A DNA stretch of 64,000 nucleotides, taken from assembly GCA_023014485.1 (NCBI GenBank), contig JAJOZX010000945.1:574501-638500 (forward strand), given 5' to 3'. A model generated the notes under the pieces. The model saw only the letters and a program-made list of their open reading frames with translations, was not told where the DNA came from and made no database searches. Numbering within the stretch: position 1 is the first letter of the stretch; every line of letters starts with the position of its first letter. The translations under genes were made by a program, and so were the position numbers. This DNA comes from Bathynomus jamesi (taxonomy: Eukaryota > Arthropoda > Malacostraca > Isopoda > Cirolanidae). This document shows, in pieces, positions 56,579-64,000 of this stretch.

Positions 56579-57292
56579 ATGGAACTTCCTTTGAGCAGCA
56601 TTCTCAACGCCTCGTACGATGTGTCCGTGACGAAATCGTTGCGCGTGTTCAGGCGTAAATCCGGTACCGTTAGCTATGTACTGGAAACGGAATGTAGACA
56701 AACAAACAAACGGGTTTATTTAAGTGTCGAGGAGATGAATAGAATCTTCGTGATAGTTGAGAAGTGGAGTGAAGATCGTTATAAAATACCTGCTAACGTA
56801 GGTACAAGAAGAGAGCAGATTAGTGACGCACCCTCATACGCCGTTGTATGTACGTTGTGTATAAATAACGATCGGCCGTGCATTGATATACGGCTGATGT
56901 GGAAGAATGCTTCTGATAATAACGCTCTTGTTCCTACGCGAAACCGTTTCATCCTCGACAGAATGTTTGAAATCGTCGGATTCCGCAAGCTGAAACCTAT
57001 ATTAGACGCGCGTGTTACGGATATGCTTTATTTTGATACAGTACTTGAATACGCATACACCGCTCTGCTCGATGGGTTTACCGAGTGTAGGGCTGGTGAG
57101 AATGGTCTAGAGCTGGACGTTTATTTAAAAAGTTTAGACTCTTTGAAATACCATGAACTTTGGTACAAAGCAATTGATCGGTACAAGGCTGAGCTCACCT
57201 ACACCGTTCACCCTGAAGAACTATTTCTTTATATAACGCGCAGTTGTCGTAACGATTTAGAAGATTATTTCAATTGCCGCTATGTTGAGTGA
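56579..57292 (+). CDS. Polinton right-end gene 2, intact ORF of unknown function
   Basis: A 237-residue frame starting MELPLSSILNASYDV; I chose this ATG because upstream codons look like leader. Visible features: an Arg/Lys-rich stretch (SLRVFRRKSGTVSYV), a RFILDRMFEIVGFRKLKP block, aromatic- and acid-rich segments (DMLYFDTVLEYAYTALLDGF) and a Cys-containing end (RSCRNDLEDYFNCRYVE). No membrane helix, signal peptide, Cys/His metal site or known catalytic motif. It overlaps the next ORF by 11 bases, a compact virus-like arrangement. Unlike the core Polinton genes it has no stop or frameshift. Confidence 0.6.
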   Translation: MELPLSSILNASYDVSVTKSLRVFRRKSGTVSYVLETECRQTNKRVYLSVEEMNRIFVIVEKWSEDRYKIPANVGTRREQISDAPSYAVVCTLCINNDRPCIDIRLMWKNASDNNALVPTRNRFILDRMFEIVGFRKLKPILDARVTDMLYFDTVLEYAYTALLDGFTECRAGENGLELDVYLKSLDSLKYHELWYKAIDRYKAELTYTVHPEELFLYITRSCRNDLEDYFNCRYVE

Positions 57293-57626
57293 GTTCACGA
57301 TTGAAAAGCTCGAGTCGGTAGAAATAAACCCTCGATTGGAAAAGCGTGTTTATAAACTTGTGTTTAATAATGTAGCTAACGATGAACTCTTTGTGCGTGC
57401 TTTTGATTGTATTCTAGACGTATTTAAAGATGATTTACCAACCGGTTGTAAAGTGGGAACAAAAATAGTACTGAACGATATGAAAGCCCTTCATATCGAA
57501 TACAGGTTTCCCTATACTTTAAGCGGTGAAATATTATTAAACCGCATATACTGCGTAATGCAGAGCAATAATGATGTAATTGTAAACTCGATTAAGTGCG
57601 AGTTTAGTATTTTGAAAAAAAAGTGA
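57282..57626 (+). CDS. Polinton right-end gene 3, intact ORF of unknown function
   Basis: A 114-residue frame starting MLSEFTIEKLESVEIN, in the +1 frame relative to the preceding gene and overlapping its last 11 bases. It contains ANDELFVRAFDCILDVFKDDLPTG-type alternating hydrophobic/acidic sequence (quoted in part), NDMKALHIEYRF and a Lys-rich end (KCEFSILKKK). No known motif or membrane segment. It is the last gene before the right terminal repeat. The overlap and shared orientation suggest it works with gene 2. Confidence 0.55.
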   Translation: MLSEFTIEKLESVEINPRLEKRVYKLVFNNVANDELFVRAFDCILDVFKDDLPTGCKVGTKIVLNDMKALHIEYRFPYTLSGEILLNRIYCVMQSNNDVIVNSIKCEFSILKKK

Positions 57627-58329
57627 AATGTATTTATATATTTTGCGTGATATTTCTCCTGTACTGTTATGATTATATGCATATTTCTATTATTATTGAA
57701 ATGTATATTTATTTCTATATATCTCCATAATTGTGTGTGTATATATTTTTTTATTATATGCATATTCCTCAATTATTATTGAAATGTATATTTATTTTCT
57801 ATATATTTATAATAAAAGAATGATGCAATGTTGTTTTACTTAATTCTAATTATAACATGTTACGCCTTCTAAACCTACTAGCGGAATTCTAAATGTATAC
57901 AATGGTATCGCAAGTGGTATCTGGCAACTGTACATGGCACGAAATCTTTTAATTGTTTAGTGAGACAACTCACCATAATAATGCTAAAAAGTGGTATCTG
58001 GCAACTCAGCCTGAATACATGGCACGAAATCTTTTAATTGTTTAGTGAGACAACTCACCATAATAATGCTAAAAAGTGGTATCTGGCAACTCAGCCTGAA
58101 TACATGGCGCTATCTGGCAACTCAAGCCATTTACGCCTTCTAAGCCAACTGGCTGATTAGGAGTCTATAATAATGTATATAATGGTATCTGGCAATAATA
58201 ATGCTAAAACGTTGTATCTGGCAACTCTAGCCATTTACGCCTTCTAAGCCAACTGGCTGATTAGGAGTCTATAATGATGTATACAATGGTATCTGGCAAC
58301 TCAGTCTTCGATTAGAATTAATTAATTAA
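57627..58329. repeat. Right sub-terminal minisatellite of the Polinton
   Basis: Repeated blocks TGGTATCTGGCAACTCAG, CATGGCACGAAATCTTTTAATTG and TTACGCCTTCTAAGCC...GATTAGGAGTCTATAAT occur two to four times between 57860 and 58330. TATTTCTATTATTATTGAAATGTATA blocks lie at 57690-57800. TTGCCAGATA, the same motif inverted, is also present in the left TIR. Confidence 0.8.
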
Positions 58330-58688
58330 ATATATAGCACAAACTGGCAACTGAATACATGGCACTATCTGGCAACTCAAGCCATTTACGCCTTCTAAGC
58401 CAACTGGCTGATTAGGAGCCTATAAAACAACGCCTACTCGGCTGAAGTCTTAATATGCACTGGCTCCTGCCTGGTGAACACCTCTCCTCCTTTCTCTCCT
58501 TTCTCTTGGGGGATAACGCCGCCTCCAAGTTTCATGACCCCCTTGTTGCACCTGCAGCATCCCCCCTTTGGGGGATTTTTTTTCCTCAACACCCCCTTTG
58601 CAACACCCCCACCCCCCTTTGCAACATTGCAACATTACTTAATAAATTGCAACATTCCTGCACTCTCCCCTTTTTCGGCTATACTACT
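58330..58688 (-). repeat. Polinton right terminal inverted repeat
   Basis: Inverted match to 41929-42540. It includes CATGGCACTATCTGGCAACT, CAACTGGCTGATTAGGAGCC, CTCGGCTGAAGTCTTAATATG, CCGCCTCCAAGTTTCATGAC and CCTGCACTCTCCCCTTTT, ending at GGCTATACTACT. Confidence 0.9.
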
Positions 58689-58806
58689 GAGACGATTCGA
58701 TCGAATCTGGGGTATGAGAAATATTTGAAAATTACTGGTTTCGATGCTTCATTCTTCTGCGATATTATATTCACGATTGTACAATATTCTTTAGATTGTG
58801 GTGCTT

Positions 58807-59270
58807 AAATTAATTGAATTGAATTGAATTGAATAACCTTTATTAATAATAAAATAAATACATTGGTTTTACAATTTACAATTACATAAATAATTGTGAA
58901 GCTTGACTATTTATTTTATTTAATTTGGCCCTTAAGCTTTACGCTTTACTGGGCTCAAATTAATGCGAGTAATATAGAAAATAATGCAATTTTTAATTCG
59001 CTGTTAAACTTTTAGTGAAGTAGGCTACAAGTTCCCTTGTTAAAACTTCCTCAGCAAGAAATGGGGCGTTCAGTAAACGTGAAGTAAACAGTTTATTAAT
59101 GTTCATAAGCGTTTATAATGTTTCTTAAATGAACCATTTCCCATTTGCTGGATTAATATGATTAATTACCCGAAAGCTTTCACTTTCTGGTATTAGGAAA
59201 ATGTGGTAAGAACCTCCCTCTCCCCCACTTGGGGCCCTATATTTTTATTAATATATGCACTACATAGTTG
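58807..59270 (-). other. Probable LINE 3' tail ending in a TTCAA repeat; otherwise AT-rich spacer
   Basis: The plus strand has AATTGAATTGAATTGAATTGAAT followed by AACCTTTATTAATAATAAAAT (58813-58855). Read on the minus strand this is an A-rich 3' UTR ending in a short tandem repeat, as in some LINE clades. No RT sequence remains between it and the mariner at 59273. (TTCAA)n could equally be a plain microsatellite. Confidence 0.4.
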
Positions 59271-59272
59271 TA

Positions 59273-60638
59273 CCGTGTGACCACAAAAATTGTCCCTGTT
59301 TTTAATCGCTTATTACTCAGTCATTATTGCAGCTTCACAAATGAAATAAAAAGCATTCGAAAGAGAACATTTTAAAGTTTTAATTTATTCTACATGTGTT
59401 CAAAGTGACGTCCCTGGACATTCTTACATTTCACACAACGGGAAAGGAAGTTATTTATTACATTTTCCAAAACGCTGCATTCAATGGACTGTACACTCTC
59501 TACCACCGCTTGCTTTAATTCTTCGATAGAGGATGGCTCTTGCCTGAATACTTTGTCCTTGACAAATCCCCAGAGAAAAAAGTCCATAGGTGATAGATCG
59601 GGAGATCTTGCGGGCCAGGGAAACTGCGAGCGATGAGAAATGAATCTTTGTTCAAAAAATCTTGTTAAACATTCCAGTGATTGCCTAGTTGTGTGGGCTG
59701 TTGCTCCGTCTTGCTGAAACCACTTGTTACTGCAGTTTTCTTGTTCAAAAACAGTGTTCAGAATTTCTACATATCTTTCTGAAGTTACTGAAAGCGGTCT
59801 CCTTGTCTCTGGGTCCTCAAAAAAGTAAGGACCATAAACCTTGCTGCTACTCAAACCACACCAGACAGTAACTTTTAGTGAATGCAGAGGTTTCTCCAAG
59901 TGTATATTTGGCTTGTTTTGTGACCAACACCGGTAATTCTGTCTGTTGATGAACCAATTGAGATAGATGTGGCATTCATCACTGAATATTATGTCACTTA
60001 ATCTTATCTGGTTTTGTTCAATTATTGTTTCAATGCGTTCACAAAACATCAAACGACGCTGGTAGTCTTGTTCGCTAAGCTGTTGCAAACACATAATTTT
60101 GAATGACTTCATTCTCAAATCCAACGTGATTATTTTCCGAATGCTCTCCCGTTTGATTCCTGTCACAGCTGATAGTCGTCTCACAGATTTCTTGTTGTCC
60201 GTTTCAAGCTGATTTGCGACTGAATCAATGTTTTCAGCGGTTCGCACACCTTTGCTGCGCCCAGAGTTGCCTTTATGCATGTTCTTGATTGAGCCGTGAT
60301 GTTTCCATTTTGCGAAAATCCTGCGAATCGTTTTAGGATCTATGGTCCTTCGCTGACCGTATTGTCGTCTGAAAGACCGTTGGGTGGCAACTACCCAGCA
60401 ATGTTTGATCATCTCTTCTGCGATGAAAACACGTTGCATGTCCGACAAATAACCCATGATTGTGGTGGATAAAACTGTCATTTTTTTATAAGTACTGATT
60501 TCGTATCCAGGATATCGAAAAAATTAAATAAAACTTTAAAATGTTCTCTTTCGAATGCTTTTTATTTCATTTGTGAAGCTGCAATAATGACTGAGTAATA
60601 AGCGATTAAAAACAGGGACAATTTTTGTGGTCACACGG
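59273..60638 (-). mobile_element. Complete mariner-family transposon
   Basis: The 110-bp terminal inverted repeats (59273-59382 and 60529-60638) start CCGTGTGACCACAAAAATTG. Compared base by base, they are identical. TA dinucleotides flank both ends (59271-59272, 60639-60640). The element is 1,366 bp and carries a single uninterrupted transposase gene. Identity of the repeats and an open ORF imply recent insertion. Confidence 0.95.
59390..60481 (-). CDS. Tc1/mariner superfamily transposase, intact
   Basis: 363 residues from a start at 60481 to a stop at 59390-59392. N-terminal helix-turn-helix DNA-binding region at about residues 15-70 (TIRRIFAKWKHHGSIKN). A basic linker with GRSKGVRTAEN is followed by a second helical region. 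The DDD catalytic domain has FSD168ECHIYLNW, QQD258GATAHT and RSPD295LSPMDFFLWG. By my count 36 residues separate the second and third Asp, unlike the 34 of classical mariners. The GLSSSKVYGPYFFED block is typical of the superfamily. An internal ATG at residue 9 or 15 could be the true start. Probably functional as read. Confidence 0.93.
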   Translation of the reverse strand: MTVLSTTIMGYLSDMQRVFIAEEMIKHCWVVATQRSFRRQYGQRRTIDPKTIRRIFAKWKHHGSIKNMHKGNSGRSKGVRTAENIDSVANQLETDNKKSVRRLSAVTGIKRESIRKIITLDLRMKSFKIMCLQQLSEQDYQRRLMFCERIETIIEQNQIRLSDIIFSDECHIYLNWFINRQNYRCWSQNKPNIHLEKPLHSLKVTVWCGLSSSKVYGPYFFEDPETRRPLSVTSERYVEILNTVFEQENCSNKWFQQDGATAHTTRQSLECLTRFFEQRFISHRSQFPWPARSPDLSPMDFFLWGFVKDKVFRQEPSSIEELKQAVVESVQSIECSVLENVINNFLSRCVKCKNVQGRHFEHM

Positions 60639-60786
60639 TATTATAACATGGTGAGTATGCGAGTCTCATAAACGTAATTACGCTTACGTTTAAGCGTCTA
60701 ATATTAAGCCTAAAAATAAATGAAGCTACTTTACGATTTAATTACAAAACACGATTAATACCACATTCAACACAAACTATCATATA

Positions 60787-60818
<32 letters not shown>

Positions 60819-61617
60819 GGTTACCTCATTTTTTTCATTTGTTCGTTCTCCCTCCTCATCTTGCGCGGAATGTTCTTCTATACAAGCGTCGTTCTTTACG
60901 TTAATTATACTGTGTGTTCTTCGCAGTTGAAATATATATATATATATATAACCACGAGCTAATATAATTGGCAAAACCATGAAAGGTGTATATATATATA
61001 TGTATATACTAGCTGTTTTTGAACGCGCTAATTGGCTCATATGATAGATAATCATGTTTTTAGTATTTTTGTTTTTTCTGGAGGTAATTTTAGTTTTGTA
61101 AAGCCATTTCCATCTAGCTGTTATGCACACCACTTGCTGCTTGGGGTGGGCTGATTGTATTAAATTTGAAGCTCAAGATTTTCATGGCTGCGTTCTTTTC
61201 TATAGTTTCATTGACCAAATAATTAAGCCCCTTTAATTCGGGAGCCTGCGGTTTCCCAATTACTGGTGGTTTAATTAGTTGGTCAATAAAACTATAGTCG
61301 TGAAATTCTTGACACAATGTGAAGCTCAAGATTTTCATGGCTGCGTTCTTTTTTATAGTTTTATTGGCCAAATAATTGAACCGACAGTAATTGGGGGGGG
61401 CCATGCGGTCCCCCAATTACTGGATACCCCCGCCTACCCATCCAATTACTGAACCCAGTCCCCCTACCCCAATTACTTGGGTAATCTCATCTTAAAGTAT
61501 GTATCTATATAATATCTATCTATTTATCTACATGTATCTATCTTCTGTACATTATGCGTACTTCTGTGACTCTTACATCCGTGACTATAAGTTACTAACA
61601 ACGTAACATGTACAATG
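60639..61617. other. Spacer with TA microsatellites and dispersed repeats
   Basis: (TA)n runs lie at 60781-60820, 60931-60950 and 60988-61010. Two units of the TGAAGCTCAAGATTTTCATGG...TATAGTTT repeat (61165-61225, 61313-61378) also occur near 25.3 kb. C-rich CCCAATTACTGG repeats lie at 61235-61470. No gene. Confidence 0.6.
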
Positions 61618-64000
61618 TAGGGTGGATCACTTTTCACTTTTTTAAAACATTATAGCTGGTCAAAGTTTTTCTCATGATTTATTTCAGTGGAAGTACACTG
61701 ACACCATTTTTACTAAAATCGATCAATATTTAGGGGTCGCGCATCGACCTTGAAAATTTCAATTTTGGAAATTTGGCCAAATTGACCATTTTTTACTGAA
61801 TAAAGATAAATCATCAAATGACCATATTTTCTGAATCCTCTCAGTGAAAGAAATCCTCTCAGATACTTACAAAGTTGATAGGACAAGTGGTTTAGCAGTT
61901 ATACTCACCTTGAGATAGCATTAAAATTTAAAATACCGTATTTGTCCCCGTACCTCCATATGCTGTCTGCCATTGTCTGCTTTTTAGGATAAGATAAAAC
62001 GAATAAGGAAAGATCAAATGTATTTTTATTAAATCGGTTTACCGATATCACTAAAGGCACTTACTCCGGTGCCCCTAACTAGGTTCAAAAACTGTATGAA
62101 TCGTGGTTAGAACACACGTCATCTTAAGGCGTGCGCCATGTACTCTCTCTGCCAACTCCCTTTCCCTCTGCGCTACTTCATCTTGGCAAGTGACGACTTC
62201 TTGAAGTCACCGAGTTCTTTCCGGCTCTTTTCCACGAGCTGAAGAAGACCCTGCAGCTGTGACTCGTCTTTTGTGACAGTGTTCGCGTAATCTTCTATCA
62301 GTTTTATCCCTCTCTCTGCCACGTCGTTGGTAACTTTCAGATGCGAGATGACATTCTTCAGATCACAGTAGTTCTTATCTTGATCCCACTTATTCACCGG
62401 CAGAGTGAGCCACGTAGACGCGCACACCTGCAGGCCTGTGAACACGAACCACGATGACTCATCGATCAGGTCCGGAAGGCGCGTCGTGTCATCAACCGAG
62501 ACGTTGTCATACGTGAAGTCCTCGGGCACAGCGAGGCGGCACAGCTTCTTTGCCATCTCGTGCTTCACAGTGTCTTCCACTTTGTTACTGCAGAGGGCGA
62601 AAACGACGGTCTGAGGCCTCAGATACCACAAGTGCCGCCTGATCACTGCCAGTGAAGCCTCTGCAATCTCGCGATCCACAGCCCTGTACTGCAGAAGACG
62701 CTGATACAACACAAGGTCATTCAGCGGGGCTTCAGCTGCGACAGGAGCCGCCAGCCAGGCAGGTGCGTAGAGGAGTGCAGTAAATAGTACCACTCTCTGA
62801 AGTTTCTGTACCAGCTCGTCGTCGAACTCCAGCTGACCGCTGAACATCAGGAGCTTCGTGTAGTAGATGATCTGAAACGAATACGCACTGTGATGTATAA
62901 ATACCAATACCACTCCATATAAGTTTGTTTAATGGTAAATTATTTATCTTATTTTTTTCTGGTAGGGACTTCAAATGGCTGTTTGCAGAAGGCAATACAA
63001 TATTTAACTTCTAATTCAAAATACCAACCTTGGCCACCCACTTCGCATGATGGTAGCCTCCTGGGCGCATGAAGTGTGTGCCACGACGTGGCTGGGCCCC
63101 GAGTACCAGGAGTGTAATCTCCGCCACTTTCTCGGTAGTCTTCTCTGACAAGACCAGAAGCGGTGCCGAGGAACTTGACTGCCTTATCTCGGAGCTCCAT
63201 CAGCCACGTCACCTCCGCCAAATGCTCGATCTCCAGCTCGCGATAAGTCGAGAGGTCGAGCTTGTCCCACCTGAAAGGGGAGTTATGAAAATATTGCATG
63301 AAAAGGACTGAAGTTTCCCTTTTCGACTGCTATTAACATCATTAGTAGAAGGACGCTGATATCTCAATTGCTCTGAAGGCAAAAAATCATTGGAGAAAAC
63401 AAATGCGCCTTAGACTTGAAATTCACCTTCTCCTCAGATACTGGAACAAAGGTTCAGTTGGTGCTGTGGTTCTTCCAAACGCGGTGATGACCACTGCCCC
63501 CACGATGAGCTTCATAACGTGATGGCGACAGCCCAGCTGGAAGAGCGGTTTACCAAGCATGTTCTCCAGCCGGACCATCGCACCCTGCACCCTTCCCGTA
63601 TTGGAGGAAGTTGTGTCGAAGCTCAGTCCAATCACGTTGTTCTCGCATCCCCAGTCTTTAAGAGCACGAAAGGTCGCCTGGGCCTGGGACAGACCGGTGC
63701 CGTCAGCAACAGTCGGAACGGCCAGCAACTTTCCTTCTGTGCATTGGGGAGCTCCGGAGATGAGAATCGCCTGGCGGTGCTCCAATGATCCAAGAGAGTC
63801 CTGAAACGTATATCATACATGCCAATCCATTATCGTCCACTGGAATATGTCAATCCACTGTCGTCACTGGAACATGTTAATTCACTGTCGTCCACGGTGA
63901 GGGCAAAACTGACCTTGATTACTTTACCGTCCCAGTGGACGACAGCATGCCTCGGAGATACGAAGGATTTCTGCACAGCTGTCGACACTTCACAACGATG
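61618..64000 (-). mobile_element. hAT-like DNA transposon copy 4 with a spliced transposase gene (runs off the window end)
   Basis: A terminus TAGGGTGGATCACTTTTCAC starts at 61618, matching the TAGGGTGGAG ends of the elements at 6-13 kb. The preceding 8-mer GTACAATG (61610-61617) would be the TSD. The gene at 62173-64000 reads toward this end. The other terminus lies beyond the window, so the boundary claim rests on one end. Confidence 0.55.
62173..64000 (-). CDS. hAT-like transposase or transposase-derived gene, four exons visible (partial)
   Basis: Exons: 64000-63914 (5' part off window; HAVVHWDGKVIK, donor GTCAGT), 63800-63427, 63270-63029 and 62871-62173 (stop 62173-62175). Acceptors are TTTCAG-type and phases agree. 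Exon 2 has LSFDTTSSNTG, MVRLENMLGKPLFQLGCRHH; exon 4 has VTNDVAERGIKLIEDYAN. These align with GCDGTAVNTG, LEELLQKPLQWLVCLLH and HTQAVERC of the 10259-12504 protein, so it is a distant relative. One frame change near 63110-63160 in exon 3 separates it from a fully open gene. AATAAA on the minus strand lies at 62025-62030. An intron holds a 28-bp minisatellite (63820-63895). It could be a host gene derived from a transposase. Confidence 0.7.

Larger units (their letters stand above)
41929..58688. mobile_element. Polinton/Maverick element (about 16.8 kb)
   Basis: Left end AGTAGTATAGCCGCAAAAGG and right end (inverted) AGTAGTATAGCCGAAAAAGG define 41929-58688. Flanking 6-mers GTGACG (41923-41928) and GAGACG (58689-58694) match at 5 of 6. 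AG termini, a 6-bp TSD and this length are standard for Polintons. Contents: left-end spliced gene (+); protease, capsid, small basic protein, integrase, conserved unknown and ATPase (all -); polymerase B (+); three unknown ORFs (+). Decay is visible in every core gene. The element is endogenous and not expected to be functional. Confidence 0.93.

Overview
The window is animal genomic DNA, most likely from an arthropod. It is AT-rich with spliceosomal introns, long AC, TA and ATGT microsatellites and scattered AACCT-type repeats. Nearly all recognisable coding sequence is transposon-derived. I see no bacterial features, rRNA, tRNA or CRISPR. One host gene is secure: part of the axonemal dynein light intermediate chain gene (DNALI1, minus strand, exons at 40857-41000 and 41758-41928), which implies a lineage with motile axonemes. 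A second host candidate is a two-exon gene for a 70-residue secreted Pro-rich peptide (31109-35475). I cannot place the species.

Region by region. 1-1018: end of a hAT-like element cut by the window edge. 1263-3777: a CACTA/Chapaev (CMC)-like element carrying a nested MITE. 4297-5060: LINE remnant. 6012-12865: a hAT-like element with a second hAT-like element (9522-12781) inserted in its terminal repeat; both target-site duplications (TSDs) are readable. 13.2-14.7 kb: mariner and piggyBac remnants. 14.7-21 kb: a decayed Polinton split by another CMC-like element (16190-18556). 21-27.7 kb: LINE copies and MITEs. 27728-30164: third and best-preserved CMC-like element. 31-41 kb: the secreted-peptide gene, whose long intron is full of MITEs, SINEs and LINE pieces, then the DNALI1 exons.

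41929-58688 is a complete Polinton/Maverick of about 16.8 kb. Its terminal inverted repeats (TIRs) and imperfect 6-bp TSD are visible, and it sits exactly at the 5' edge of a DNALI1 exon. It holds protease, major capsid protein, a small basic structural protein, integrase, a conserved unknown, packaging ATPase and protein-primed DNA polymerase B. It also has a small spliced left-end gene and three right-end ORFs I do not recognise. The core genes carry stops, frameshifts and a LINE insertion; the two right-most unknown ORFs are still open. 59273-60638 is a mariner with an open transposase and identical 110-bp TIRs. From 61618 off the end is a hAT-like element with a four-exon transposase gene.

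The most unusual material is: (i) a CMC-like transposase family in three copies whose D, CxxC, H(4)H and E spacing resembles RAG1; (ii) two protein lineages of hAT-like elements sharing TAGGGTGGA-type ends; (iii) the unknown accessory genes at both ends of the Polinton.
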